Positions 22,266-34,685 are shown, counted from the stretch's first letter. The stretch is DNA of 64,000 nucleotides from Nemertoderma westbladi (GCA_032718475.1 JAUCBJ010008799.1:62001-126000), one strand, 5' to 3'. Numbers and translations: made by a program. Notes: generated by a model from the letters alone, not told the origin.

Positions 22266-24956
22266 CCTGTTAGACAAAGCTTGAAAATATAATATGTTAT
22301 TACCCATTCAGTTATAATTATCACAAACAGAGAACTGTTTGTAAAATAATCAGGGTTGCTATGCAACATGTCAACATCAGTTCCTAAGAACTTCCCATGC
22401 TGTAAACTACAGCATCACTAAAAATGAGTTCAAAATTACATACAAATTAAACTTTCTTTCAACATTTTTCAATATTTACTATTCTTTAATCAAATCTACG
22501 TATGTAATAAATCAAATATATAAGGATTTTTAAATCCAAACACTGCTCTGATATAAAAAATTAATTTACATCAATTTACATATTCTTCACAGCTTACAAA
22601 TATAATTCTTTCATTACTACAACTCAAATTAAACTCTCAATTTGGTTTAATCAAACATAAATTAAATAGAAACAAATAAATCCACCCCACCACTGCGCAT
22701 TCTAGAGCGAATCTAGAACCGCCTTCAGGTTTTGGGCAAAACCAGGATTCATTGCATTTCAGATCTCAGTTACGTCGATAGTTTACCACGGCCCATTCCC
22801 TTTCCTTGCAAAATGCGCCTCGCCCAAAACCTGGCCCCAAAGGTTGTCGCGACGCATTGGTCGCCCTCCTTGCTTCACATTCTCGCGGCATCTTTGCTGC
22901 GGACGTTTCCATGGGTCCTTGTGGTCGCAGCAAAAAGGAACCTTTTATATTTCTTCCTCGGTGACTTCCGACTCCTCTTCCATGCCATGGTGTCTCAACC
23001 CCAAGTGTCAGCAATGAAACAGGTTGTTGTCGCGCTGTTTAGGAACGTTCTCGCAGGGACACTGTTTTTGGGCCCATACATCTAGGGAGGAAGCACCGCG
23101 TCCATGCAAACTGCACGCAGCCTGCTGGCGATCTTCGTTGGCGATCTGCGTTGGTCGACAGATTAGGTTCGACCTGAATACACAACCACTGAGTGTTATT
23201 GCCATTTATTAACTATTATTTAACTCAAAATTAAATTAAATTGGACCTATCTAGTAGAAAGGAAGTACCCTCCCAAATATATATATAACGCCTAAAATGA
23301 ATGAAGGTGAAGCGGGCAATAATGAAATATGACACAAACGATTTCGGAAAACCGGACGCTGTCAATCCCAAGTCAATGCATACGTGACGTGAAGCCAAAC
23401 ATCCAAAACTGATCGCACTATCAAGTAAACTATGTCTCTTGAACCCAATGGTAATTCTGAGTTTTGTAATGATGACTTTGATGTTATCGCTGTTACATTT
23501 TATCTCGTATTTATGTAATTTACTCCTTTTACTTATTTTCCTTTTGGAAATAAAACAATTTTCAATAAAACTAAAATTAAAATAAAATTTTCTCGATAAA
23601 TAATTTAAAATAATTGTTTTCACCAAATCTGTAAGTGTAATTCCTGAACTCATAGAGCATACCACAACCTGTAATTCACGAAAGTCGAGACGACAATTTA
23701 TGATATTAAAAATTGTAACTATGTAAGGTTATACTTACGCGCAAATACATTATGTAGGAAATTTATTAATTGCACTAACACCATAAAATTTACTCTTTTT
23801 AGGTCATATATCACGCCTCTTTATTGTAACGCATTATGGTCCACTCAGAATTATTCTGAATATGTTTTCTACAGCGGTATTGCATGGTCGTGAGCTGACC
23901 CGCAGATATTTGGAAATAATTAGTGTTACTTGTTCAGTTACCTGATGATGAGCGATCTCATTTACGAGGCGAGAACTTGGGCCCGCCATCGTGTTGCTTT
24001 GTTCTGTGTCATCATTTATTACCACCTCCGGTACTGGTTGCACATCTGTTATGAGTACCGATGTAGGGTGATTGACAGGATATGTTTTGGGTTGGAGTCT
24101 GTATCAGATTGTGTTCCAGTATTCGGTTTTTTAGAGACTTGTGTTGATTGGGGTGAAGGGTCACTCAGGTTAGAGTGGTTCCGTTTTTTCCTTCATTGAG
24201 TTGAGCTTCTTGTTCTTGCCATGATTAATGTGAAGCAATGGGTGGACATAGAACGAGGTTAAGGGGGTGCACCATTTTCGGACAACTCTTCGATTTATCA
24301 CTCTCAGCGTTTCAAAATTTTTGTTTTTGGCTATAATTTGGAATATAGGTGCCTAAGATGCTATTCTACATGATAGGTTAGAAATTTTTTTTTTCGCTAT
24401 TTAATATTAGTTAATACTAGTTAAGAATAAAAAACTTGGTTGCGCTTAAAACCCTAAGGCTTTTACAGTTTTGAATCTAATCACATGAAAGTTTTTTTAT
24501 ATGATAGATCAAAGATGGGGCAACATAACTATCAGGCGAAATTTTGTGAAAATAATTCTGCACCGCTATGTGGCGCTGCAAATTTAAGCTAAATTTTTAG
24601 GTTTGTTATAAATAGTATTCAATTTTATTAACAAATAATTTCGAAAAGTTGTCTGATTCTTTTATGCAGGGTCGCTATGTAGTCACCCACAGAAAGTTTC
24701 AGACAAATTGCTCAAAAATTATAGAAGTAGTAGGGTTTTGAAGTTGACAATTTCATAAAAAAAATATTTGGAGATAATCGACCTTTCATTATACATAGTA
24801 ATAGTAATTTCAATAGGAATCCATAAATGGAAATTGTTATAACTTGAAAACTAAAAGAGCTATTAAATAGCGGTTTTCAGATTTGGAAACACCATTCAAT
24901 GGTGCATTATAATAGACCATAAAAAAATTCGACATATTTTTGACCAAAATGGTGTA
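22266..24956. other. Intergenic; GC-rich patch at 22690-23200, no gene recognised
   Basis: The patch at 22690-23200 is GC-richer than its surroundings and may be a transposon fragment. An inverted word pair CAGGTTTTGGGC / GCCCAAAACCTG lies about 100 bp apart. No domain was recognised on either strand. Confidence 0.4.
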
Positions 24957-25086
24957 CCCCCCCCCCCCCCCCCCCCCCCCCCCCCTTAATGAGTTTATAA
25001 GGTGCAAGGCATACTAGGCAGTTCGGCAGGAGGCTAATTACCAGTACCAATTGCAGCATACATTTTGTGATGTCGTTATTGTTACA

Positions 25087-25116
<30 letters not shown>
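24957..25116. repeat. Two C29 tracts 102 bp apart
   Basis: Uninterrupted C runs of 29 occupy 24957-24985 and 25088-25116. The exact length may be affected by sequencing. Confidence 0.8.
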
Positions 25117-25118
<2 letters not shown>

Positions 25119-25952
25119 CAAAGATGACTCCCGTTCGCCTTGTATTCCCGTGAATCTTTCCTATTATAGGAATAATTCCTTGGTCTCATTGTCGCAGACG
25201 ATGTTATTACGATGTCACTATTACATTTTTATATTGTCGGTATTATTAATATGTCTTGTGACATATTCTCAGTATTACCTTGGTCCTACTATACTTTTAG
25301 GCTCTATAAATTAACCTAAATTACTACGTATAGTAGGGGATGTCGATATAACAGTAAATCATAAATCTGTTAAAATATTTTAACCAACTGAAAATCTAGT
25401 CAATTAAGATATCATGGCACCTACTAATACACTTGAAAGACAAATTTTCTAGAATTAGTGGTTAACGTCCCCAGACATATTCTGGAATAAATGGGTGCAG
25501 AGAATAAGAATAATAACAAAAGTTCATAGGGAATATTTGGAGAACAAAACGTTGCGAATATTCATTTGACTTCTTATACGCTTAATAGCTGCAGAGATAC
25601 ATCTGATGTACTAACTTGGGTTGTTTGGAAGGAACTTCAACCCAATATGGTAAACACTTCTGGAATTCCTCCCAAACTCAACTTTTGTTCATCTGTCTAC
25701 AAACATGACACCTCCAATTATCCCTTTAATAACAACATGTAATACTGCCAGAATGCTTCACTTTCTTTCGCTATATTTCGTATAGTGTTCTAGATCACCC
25801 CCAACTTCACTTGTTTGGGAGAGGCACAAGTGTGGGGTGATGCCGCATCCCAAATATTATTCTCTCTCTCTCTCGCTCTCTCTCTCTCTCTCGTCTCATC
25901 TCTTGTATTGAAATTCTTGCTACTGATTTTGATTCTGAGAATTGAGAACACG
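25117..25952. other. Intergenic with a (CT)n tract at about 25860-25895
   Basis: No gene was seen. Confidence 0.45.
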
Positions 25953-25960
25953 CAGATAAA

Positions 25961-26656
25961 GGCTAGAGTTCTGTATACAACTGCATTTTTAAAACATATG
26001 CCCTTGTTACTATGGCAACATTGAAGAGTTCTAGAACAATAGAAAAGTATTATATACTATTCTAGAACATAAATAAAATAAAAAATATAATGTTCTAGAA
26101 TATATAGCTAGTTTTTTTTTAATTTTAAAATAGCTAGTAAATTAAAAAAAAAACATCCAATTTGGTAGATAAATTTTCTAATAAATAAATAATATAAATA
26201 AATAAATTTTTTTTGTATTACTAGCTATATTAAATTTGAAAAATAACTAACTATATGTTCTAGAACATTATATTATTTGTATTATTTATGCTCTAGAATA
26301 GTTTATAATACATAAAAAATTACATAAATAAAATAAAAAATAATAATGTTCTAAAACATATCGCTGGTTTTTTTTAATTTTAAAATAGCTAGTAAATTTA
26401 ACAAATAATACAATTTGGTACCGGTAGATAAATTTTTGAATAATAATATAAATAAATAAATTTTTTTTTATTACTAGCTATTTTAAATTTAAAAAATTAC
26501 TAGCTATATCGGTATGTTCTAGAACAATAATTTTTTTATTTTATTTTTGTTCTAGAATAGTGTAGATTATATATTTTTTGTTTTAGAACTCTTCACTGTT
26601 GCCATGGTAACAATGATTTATGTTATAAAAATGCAGTTCTATACGGAACGGTTACC
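25961..26656. mobile_element. MITE, 696 bp, with TIRs and 8-bp target duplication
   Basis: The left terminus (GGCTAGAGTTCTGTATACAA then CTGCATTTTTA) matches the inverted right terminus (GGTAACCGTTCCGTATAGAA then CTGCATTTTTA). The inverted match runs about 75 bp, through ACTATGGCAACATTGAAGAG. CAGATAAA flanks it at 25953-25960 and 26657-26664. Inside are repeated GTTCTAGAAC palindromes and two related halves (about 26083-26300 and 26345-26530). An 8-bp duplication fits hAT-type transposition. There is no coding capacity. Confidence 0.8.
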
Positions 26657-26664
26657 CAGATAAA

Positions 26665-28707
26665 TATTCAGAAACCGGAGAACGACGTGTGGAATCGACC
26701 ATAACTAAAATCTATATAGACGACTATTAGTCGAGTCAATCTAGCAAAAAACCCATAAGTATTTCGCAATCAATCCGAACCACACATTTTGGATTCTATA
26801 TCACCTCGTTAATGGCCAAAAAAAATCTACAAAATTTTATTTTGAGGATCATATGTTTATTCATGGAAATTCTGCGTAAATTTGCATAACACAAGCCAAA
26901 CAAAAGGAACAGTAGGGGAGAGTAAGTAGCAAATTAGTAATGTTCCCAGTAGTTAATTTCACAATAAGCTGTGATTCAATGGGAAATTAGTAATATTTAT
27001 ACTGGCGTGTTACACATTAATTGCTATACCGTATCTCGGAAACTAGAAGTCGCTTCAAATTTTTAAATATTATATCAAAAACTTCACGATATATTTAGCT
27101 AACTGTTGTAAAAAAATTATACAATTCCACTCACTGTAAGGAAATCTCATAATTTCCATTAATGTTAGTGAAGATTTTTCACATACTTAAATTATGATTG
27201 CTCTATTGATTTTAGGTGTAATTTATTTATTTGTTTTAGTTTAGAAACAACAATAGTACATCATATAACAAATAAATTTTTTGGGGATAAGGGTTTTTGA
27301 GGTCGATAAATCCGATGGGCGAGGTTACATCCACCTGTTTAGTAGATAAGTTTTGTAAATAAGCTCCCTGTATTGTACCAGCAAAATTGTTATTAAAAAT
27401 GGTGAAATTATTAGACAAATTTCCGTTGCTCTGGAAACTAAATTGGTATCTATCTAGAAGTGCATACTTCCGTCAATTATTCAATTAATTCTATCTAGAA
27501 ATTTTATAATATAGTCTATGAATTAAATTTCTAGCTTCCGTCAATCGATAGTCATTAGAGTAAAGTTTGTCTGTACCAAATTTGGAGAAAACCCACCAAT
27601 AGACCCCTTGTTGCTATGTAAAATCCATGTTGCTAAGGAAATAAACAGGAAATTGAAGGTGATCCGCATAATATATTTTTATAGACATTTTTGGGGGTAT
27701 TAACAAAGGTAATGTAGAATAAAAAAAATTGGTTTGGGTAAATTGCGAATTTGTTATGGGTTGACCCCCTTTTTCGGCTAGATTGACTCGCCTATATATG
27801 TATTACTTTGAAATAAACTGAAAAATGATTTTAAATATTAAGAACTAAAAATTATTCCAGAATATTTTGTTTCCCTAGTGCAACATCATTATTAATAACG
27901 TTTTGATAAAAGAGAAGATTAATTATAAATTATTAATTATTAATTATAATATAAATTATATTAGGAATATAATTTGGTGTTATATTCTGCATAATTCGTG
28001 CTACATCATCATCATATCCAACCAACCACATGATTATCTGTGTACTGACTGGAGTTTGAGACCAATAATTAAATTGAATTGATTGCTTGAAACAGATGGA
28101 TAAATGCAGGAAAGGAAACCAACTGAATAAAATAAAAGGACCTAGTGATAGGGTATCTTGTATCCCAGTATTACCAAGTTTTTCCAACCAAACAAGAACA
28201 GGTTCCGACTAGTTTTTGATAGCTATGTTATATATTTTGGAACTTCTTTGAATTCCCATTTACTAATGGACCAGATAACAACAATCCTTCCATATCCGAT
28301 TCCGAGAAGGCACAGTGGGGTTTATTGCAGAGTCCGTTTATTGCAGAGTATGTAGAGTCCATGTTCCATTCCTTCTATATACATCCCACAGATAGAGACT
28401 TGCTGTGTTTCTTCTCGTTCAAGGATAATGACCCTACTAAACAGAAGTAGGGTTCACCTGTTTGGAAACCGTCCAAGCCCACCAATCTCCACCATTTGCC
28501 TGAGAACTGGAGCAGAATTAATGTGATGAATGAAACCCATTACGCAATTACATCTTGGAATATGATAATTGAAAGTACCGACATACTGACTAATGGGGGC
28601 TTGGTATATAAATATAATAAATGGGTAAACACTAAAGTCTTACATCCCTTAAAATATTTGGCATATGAATATATATACATAATATACATATGGCATATGC
28701 AAATCCA
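26665..28707. other. Intergenic, no gene seen
   Basis: AT-rich. No convincing coding, repeat or RNA signal. Confidence 0.4.
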
Positions 28708-29028
28708 TGGGGCTCGAACCCGGTACGTAGGTTTCAAACTTCCAGTTATCATCAATCTGGTGTGTGTACTGAGCTGCCAGATCGGATGAAGATTTCGCTA
28801 TAGAGTGGGATATCATATTTAGGCCAACTAATCACTCAAAGGAAAGTACAACATTATTCCCATGCTCTGCCAGAAATGGCAAACATTCCTCAAAGAATAA
28901 CTATTATACAGTTTCCTTTGTGTGATTAGTTGGTTGATTCCATTCCATAGCGAAATCTGGTAGCTCAGTACACACACCCAGCTGATGATAACCGGAAGTT
29001 TGAAACCTAGGTGCCGGGTTCGAGCCCC
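28708..29028. repeat. Head-to-head tRNA-like SINE palindrome
   Basis: The right arm (about 28955-29028, plus strand) has an A-box-like GGTAGCTCAGTACACAC and a B box GGGTTCGAGCC. The left arm (about 28708-28800) is its reverse complement with few changes. The inversion continues inward (GGCCAACTAATCACTC against GTGATTAGTTGG, and AGGAAA against TTTCCT), leaving a loop of about 60 bp. It could fold as a long hairpin. Confidence 0.8.
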
Positions 29029-29392
29029 AATAGGGCCGGTTGATATTTTTCGCTATGGAGAGCATTATCATATTGTCCTATTTAGTTGTCCTATTTATTA
29101 TATTATATATTTAAATTATCCATCACTCAGCCCACAACAATTCACTAATTATTATCAATCTACAAATTATTGGCGCCCATTGCAATCAGTACTGACTGTG
29201 AGCTTCTAAGCAAAAAATTATATATCTGTGTGTAAAAATAAGAGGTTTACCTAAATAATACAATAATATTCAAACCCATTCCATAAACATAAAATAACCC
29301 ATTACTAATCCAACTTCAATTAAAAGCTTATTGATTAAAGAAAGAATCATTATAACTAAATCAATATAAAACAAATCTAATGTGTCACATAT
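29029..29392. other. 3' flank of ABCC copy 2, no other gene
   Basis: AT-rich. On the minus strand an AATAAA overlaps the ABCC stop codon and may serve as the poly(A) signal. Confidence 0.45.
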
Positions 29393-32300
29393 TTATTTAG
29401 TTGTTTTCTTAGCTGTGAAATGTAAAAAGCTGTTCTCATTTTCAAGTAAACGTTTTGGTTCGTCAAATTCCACAATTTCTCCTTCACTCATTACAATGAC
29501 GCGATCACAGGTTAAGATGGTATCTATCCTATGAGCAATTGTCAAAACTGTTGCATTGCGGAAATTCCTTCTGATTGCTGTCTGTATAATTTCATCTGTA
29601 AACTGATCGATAGAAGATGTAGCTTCATCAATTAGAACAACCCTTGATTTTTTTAACATTGCTCTTGCTAAACATACCAATTGTTTCTCACCAATACTTA
29701 GGTTACCTCCACGTCTTTCAATTCCAAATTTCAAAATATCCATTCGTCTCTCAGTGGGAATAAGCGAACCATATTCAAAACATGTGCCACCAACCCATTT
29801 GGAATCAAGTCTCATTTCCAATGAAATTTTCAATTGCACAATTTCTAAAGCCTTAATGATCTCAACAGTATCAAACTCATTAAAAGGATCTAAGTTATAT
29901 CGCAAAGTCCCTTCAAATAGAAAGGGATCCTGTGGAATAACTGCTATGGAGTTCCGCAAATCATGTAAACCAATTTTAGTTATATCAACACCATCAATGG
30001 TGATTATTCCTTGAGGTTCAACAAGACGAAGTAACACTGTAAATAAGGAAGATTTTCCTGCTCCAGTGCGCCCAACTATTCCTATTTTCTCTGATGGTCT
30101 CGTTTTAAGATTTATTCCATGTAGGACCTCTCTGTCTCCATAAGTAAGTTTCACATTTTTGAAGGTGATAATGCCTTCATTTTGCCAATTGTTTGTTATT
30201 TGAATACCAGGAATGAGAAATGGAGCCTCTTGATCGAGTTTAGAGTAATCAAGAACACGTTCAACGGATGTTAAATCAATTTCTAGCTGAGCAGATGTCT
30301 GTATCAAAAAAATTATCATATTCACTATGCCAAACACATATATTACTGCCATACATAATATATCTTTCGATACCAAGTTATCCATATAGAAAGAAATCAA
30401 TAAAACAAATATGCTGAAAACAGCATATGGGGTAGACACAGTTATGGTAAGTAAGGAATTCATTACATTAACCATAAACAATGATTCAGTATGTTTATCT
30501 AAGTGGGTGTAGAAACATTTTACATAAAATGGTTGGACACCAAATGCTTTTATAACATCACGGCCTTCTATGGTATTAGAAGCATGTTGAAATATTGGAT
30601 TTCTTGCTGATCCTTCAATAAACTTCACTTGTTTAAAACTTTTCATAATAGACCGACGAATTCGGAAAATTATGACTAGTAGAGGAATAGCTAACAATAA
30701 AGTCCACGGATTAGCTATTCCAGCAACTAAGATCGCAAGAATACAATGACCAAAAGAAAGCATCATATCACTAACCAATTCTGCTATTCTGTTATCTAAT
30801 ATACCTATGTCTTTAGAGAAACGGTTTAGTATTCCACCTGCAGGATTCTGCTCAAAGAATTTCATTGGTGCATGTGAGACCTTTTTAAATGTGGCACAGT
30901 GTAATTTATCAGATGCACGTAGTATAATGAAATACATCGAAAATATACTGAGAGCACCATATAACAAATATGAAAAAACCAGATATGCATACAAAAGAAC
31001 AATATCTTTCCATTGGCTTTTATTGATAAATTTGTTAATTAAGTTACCATCAAGGGCATCATATTTATCTTTATCATTAAATGATGATTGCATAGCCCAA
31101 GCTACCAACCAATAATTAGACAATGACAAACAAATATATGTTAAACTTAATGTTGATATGAAGAATGAAACAAGTGGTACATTTAAACCACCTTTAATAA
31201 AGATAATAAATTTAGCAAATGATGACTCAACTCTTTGTTCCATGAATATTTCAGATATAATGCCACTATTAAGACCAGGATTACCTCCTTTACCTTCTGA
31301 CATTTGGTTAAAAGTGTCTTCATTATTTTGCAACATTTCCGGTGAATATATAGTAAGTGTTTCAGCAATTTCAATGCCATAAAGTGAAACTATTTTGGAA
31401 TTTGCAGGTATCATTTTTAATAGGTGAGTGACCATTATGACAATTCCTCTGGATCGACAGTGTTCTATACAGTTGTCTACTAAGGTTTGGGCCACTCGTC
31501 TGTCTACAGCTGAGAGAGGATCATCCATGAGGTATATATTTGCCCTTGAATAAACTGCTCTTGCTAAGGCTATACGAGCTTTTTGGCCTCCAGATAATGA
31601 TATTCCTTTTTCACCAACTAATGTCATATCTCCATCTTCAAATTGTAATAAATCCACTGTCAAACAACTTAGTTCAATAACTTCATTGTACCAATCTCGC
31701 TCAAATGTTTGTCCCAACAATATGTTTTCCCTTATTGTACCTGAGAAAATGAATGGTGTTTGAGATACATAAGCCATATTTCCATTTTTCTCAATTGAAC
31801 CACTTTCAGTAGGCAACTCACCTAGTATCGCCTGCAATAGACTGGACTTCCCAGAACCCACTGGACCTACAATGTACACGATTTCACCAAAAACCGCATT
31901 GAATGATATATTTTGAATGACCAATCCATTGTTGACAAACCATCGTCCTGAAATATTCTTTACTTTTAAATAAATTTCTTTGGGGTCAAATACATTTTTA
32001 TGTTTTCCCACTTCTAATTCCTCAACAGCAAATAGATTACAACCGAAACCAATAAATGTATTAATTCGTTGGAAAACACATTGAAGTTCTCCTAATTCAC
32101 GTAAGGCTGCACCAAAAACTGATAAACTTGTAATTAAATTTGACAATATAATGTTCGCACTAAGTACTGCGATTATATTTAAACGAAATCCAAGGGCAGT
32201 ATAAAGAAAAAATACCCAAAATGTAACAATATTGGTATAGGCAAATTTAATGAGAGAGTGGAATGAGTTGCAATACATGATTTTACATATCTGCAAGAAT

Positions 32301-33013
32301 TCTTTACTACGGGCCCTATTTACTGCTTCTTCAAATAATTCTTCCCAGCCATAAACTTTGATAGCTTTCATACCAAATAATATTTCACTCATCATTGTTA
32401 TTCTTCGATCAGTTAACACAGCAGCTTTACCTCTTACAATTGAAAAGTACTTTGCAAATCGCAGACTCAATGGGATAACCAAGATTACCAGAAACATTCC
32501 AAATATTCCAGACCATCCCAGATAGAAAAACATTATTGGAAACGCAAGAATTATCATAATAGGAGTTGAAATCAGACTATTCCCCAAAACTGCAAATATC
32601 TCAAATCTGCCTACATCTGTAGATAACAGGTTGGTAATCTGTCCAATTGTTGTATTTTGGATATTGAAAGAATCTAATTCCATTATTTTTCTGTAAATCA
32701 GGGCACTGCAACCAACCTTAATCTTTATCCACAATAGTTTAGAATAATATGAAGAATTCGTAGATGCAATTATTGATATAAACGAAGCAACTCCAATTAT
32801 CAAGCAATCGATTAATGCTCTTTCTCTGGAAACATTTCTATCAATTTTTAAATAGTATTCAATCAAGCTGTGTAGATATATAACTTTAACTATCAGGCAA
32901 ACTTCGTGAATGGCTTTTAAGATAGAACAAATAAAGAATTCTTTCCAATATATTCGTATTAATATGTCTTTAATATCCCTCTTTTCTCGTCTCTTTCCAT
33001 CTACATTCATAGT
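29393..33013 (-). CDS. ABCC/MRP4-like multidrug transporter copy 2, exon 2
   Basis: This plasma-membrane ATP-driven exporter of ABC subfamily C encodes all core domains in one exon of 1206 codons. Numbering from the Met at 33010 (add 62 for the whole protein): TMD1 about 20-325; NBD1 with Walker A GPVGSGKS 382-389, LSGGQ 472-476, Walker B MDDP (D496, then D497 where most ABC proteins have Glu, as usual in ABCC NBD1) and H529. TMD2 spans about 605-910 and contains FFEQNPAGGILNRFSKDIG, close to MRP4. NBD2 has Walker A GRTGAGKS 980-987, LSIGE 1104-1108, LIDEA (E1129) and H1160. The frame is fully open. A good acceptor (TTTTTTCTTTTGTAG) ends at 33014; the exon starts ACT-ATG in phase 0. The N-terminal lasso is missing here and supplied by 40818-41000. 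Confidence 0.95.
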   Translation of the reverse strand, partial: TMNVDGKRREKRDIKDILIRIYWKEFFICSILKAIHEVCLIVKVIYLHSLIEYYLKIDRNVSRERALIDCLIIGVASFISIIASTNSSYYSKLLWIKIKVGCSALIYRKIMELDSFNIQNTTIGQITNLLSTDVGRFEIFAVLGNSLISTPIMIILAFPIMFFYLGWSGIFGMFLVILVIPLSLRFAKYFSIVRGKAAVLTDRRITMMSEILFGMKAIKVYGWEELFEEAVNRARSKEFLQICKIMYCNSFHSLIKFAYTNIVTFWVFFLYTALGFRLNIIAVLSANIILSNLITSLSVFGAALRELGELQCVFQRINTFIGFGCNLFAVEELEVGKHKNVFDPKEIYLKVKNISGRWFVNNGLVIQNISFNAVFGEIVYIVGPVGSGKSSLLQAILGELPTESGSIEKNGNMAYVSQTPFIFSGTIRENILLGQTFERDWYNEVIELSCLTVDLLQFEDGDMTLVGEKGISLSGGQKARIALARAVYSRANIYLMDDPLSAVDRRVAQTLVDNCIEHCRSRGIVIMVTHLLKMIPANSKIVSLYGIEIAETLTIYSPEMLQNNEDTFNQMSEGKGGNPGLNSGIISEIFMEQRVESSFAKFIIFIKGGLNVPLVSFFISTLSLTYICLSLSNYWLVAWAMQSSFNDKDKYDALDGNLINKFINKSQWKDIVLLYAYLVFSYLLYGALSIFSMYFIILRASDKLHCATFKKVSHAPMKFFEQNPAGGILNRFSKDIGILDNRIAELVSDMMLSFGHCILAILVAGIANPWTLLLAIPLLVIIFRIRRSIMKSFKQVKFIEGSARNPIFQHASNTIEGRDVIKAFGVQPFYVKCFYTHLDKHTESLFMVNVMNSLLTITVSTPYAVFSIFVLLISFYMDNLVSKDILCMAVIYVFGIVNMIIFLIQTSAQLEIDLTSVERVLDYSKLDQEAPFLIPGIQITNNWQNEGIITFKNVKLTYGDREVLHGINLKTRPSEKIGIVGRTGAGKSSLFTVLLRLVEPQGIITIDGVDITKIGLHDLRNSIAVIPQDPFLFEGTLRYNLDPFNEFDTVEIIKALEIVQLKISLEMRLDSKWVGGTCFEYGSLIPTERRMDILKFGIERRGGNLSIGEKQLVCLARAMLKKSRVVLIDEATSSIDQFTDEIIQTAIRRNFRNATVLTIAHRIDTILTCDRVIVMSEGEIVEFDEPKRLLENENSFLHFTAKKTTK

Positions 33014-33407
33014 CTACAAAAGAAAAAATGTATATTGTATGATTTAATTCCATGTTGGAGTGCTAAATTAACTTGATTTGGCTAAAAAATACTTGGATTG
33101 GCTAATATAAAATAAGCTATTCTTTTTTTCATTTCATTGATAAACCCAATCGATGCTCGTATTATATTAAAAAAAAACACAGTAAAAGAAGCACGAGCAT
33201 AATAAAATGGTAGTGCGCTATGATAAAATATGATGAAATTGGCACGAATGATCTGGTTGTATTAGTGCAACAATAGAGGAAGAAAATATGTAATATGTAA
33301 GCAATAAGAGCCACACCCACACCAAGCCCTTATTATATACCATAAAATTGCAGTACCCTAGAATGTTTCGAATTCCTCGGAAGATTAAGATTGCTTTAAT
33401 TTTATCT

Positions 33408-33427
33408 CCCCCCCCCCCCCCCCCCCC
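33408..33427. repeat. C20 tract
   Basis: An uninterrupted run of 20 C in the copy 2 intron. Confidence 0.85.
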
Positions 33428-33689
33428 TAACGACCACAGATCACTTATATGTTAGGAAAAATTCTTATTTGAGTTACTTTCAATTACATTACCAAACTTC
33501 AGGAATATCTGTATTGTCAGGTAGTAATGAGGAGATGGCATATGAAGGTGTTTGGCATATGAAAATTATTTGGTGTATTTAACATGTTGATATTGGATGT
33601 GGAATTTCATTCTTGAGTGTAGTTCTACATCAAATATCACCTAGTACCTTTATTGATATTTGTTACTTTTTTGTTTATTGGTGTAAACA

Positions 33690-33910
33690 TTGTCCATAAC
33701 GTACTTGCGACAACACTATTGCATTGGTGAGATAGTACAGATGAGAGTTGATATCAGAACAACATACACTGACAATTAAACAACTATTCTTATTCATGAC
33801 ACTTGCTCTGGGGTCTAAGCGAATCGCTATAGCAAAAAATATAGCAAAAGCAATATCTGACAGCAGGTTCCCTGTACGAGTTCAAAGGTCTAGTGAGAAA
33901 GGAGGGTAGA
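33690..33910. repeat. Block homologous to 4139-4360
   Basis: Same order and orientation of shared words as at 4139-4360, including TTATTCATGACACTT and GCAGGTTCCCTG. No coding sense was seen. Confidence 0.7.
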
Positions 33911-34199
33911 TATATAACTAGAACACTCAGGAATTCCAAAAAGCGACTTTCGACATTCTCACCACTGTCGAAAGTCTGCTTATGAAAAGCACTTTAGTAT
34001 GATAATCTCCACCACCTTGGCAAATAAACACACTGTTGCTATTGGTCGGTATGATGAAGATTGTGAGTGATTACGTTGTTTTCCTTTATATACACTCACC
34101 AAAAGAGGAAGGCACCTCCCCAATAGCAATACAGGCAATAATAAGAGGGCAAATTAAACAGCAATAAGAGGCATTTTAATGTGGTTCATATGCTATTAT

Positions 34200-34385
34200 T
34201 ATAAGAGGGATTTAGGATTGACAAGGATACTAGGGCGAAGGATAAGAAGACCTACAAGAGGGCAGTGGGAAAGTTGCCTTCTGGAAGAATTGCACTTAGG
34301 TTAATGAGTCGTCCAATAAATTGGACTGAGGGGGGTGAAAATGAGGGCAATACACCCTTCCCACAAAAATAAACATAAAATAAAA
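34200..34385 (+). mobile_element. 3' remnant of a retroelement related to the 41154-52771 element
   Basis: The plus strand encodes RRIRRPTRGQWESCLLEE, ending at a TAA. It then has GGACTGAGGGGGGTG...GAGGGC...CCCTTCCCACA. The same protein end (RRIRGPIGWQWESCLLEE) and the same untranslated words occur at 46460-46195 in the LTR element. It is therefore the C-terminal pol or gag-pro tail plus 3' UTR of a sister element. Confidence 0.75.
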
Positions 34386-34399
34386 ATATAATTACATAT

Positions 34400-34650
34400 G
34401 ATGGATGAGTACAAACGTACTAATGTATACATGTACATCTGATGAGTACAACTGTATAAACGTACATAATATTTAGGAATAGATGGACATATTTATGTAC
34501 GCTTGATGAGTACAAATGTGCTAACGTACATAATTACATACGCACTAATGCCAGGTCAATGGGACCAATGATAGTACATAATACGTACTATTTTTTAGGA
34601 TTAGAAGGATACATAGTACCACATTTAGGATTAGATGAGTACACAGAGAA
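34400..34650. repeat. Diverged short repeats around GATGAGTACAAACGTA
   Basis: Four or five loose copies of a GATGAGTACA...CGTACATA word at about 55-65 bp spacing. Confidence 0.5.
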
Positions 34651-34685
34651 CTGTTACTGACTCTTAATCACAGCAGGCAGGTAAT

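Noticed and set aside
22732-23212. Overlapping frames in the GC-rich patch
   Set aside because: Frames conflict on both strands and none shows a family motif. I record the patch only as composition.
28985-29209. 74-codon frame and possible functional tRNA gene
   Set aside because: The tRNA-like arm lacks a paired acceptor stem and is part of a palindrome; the frame only reads through it.
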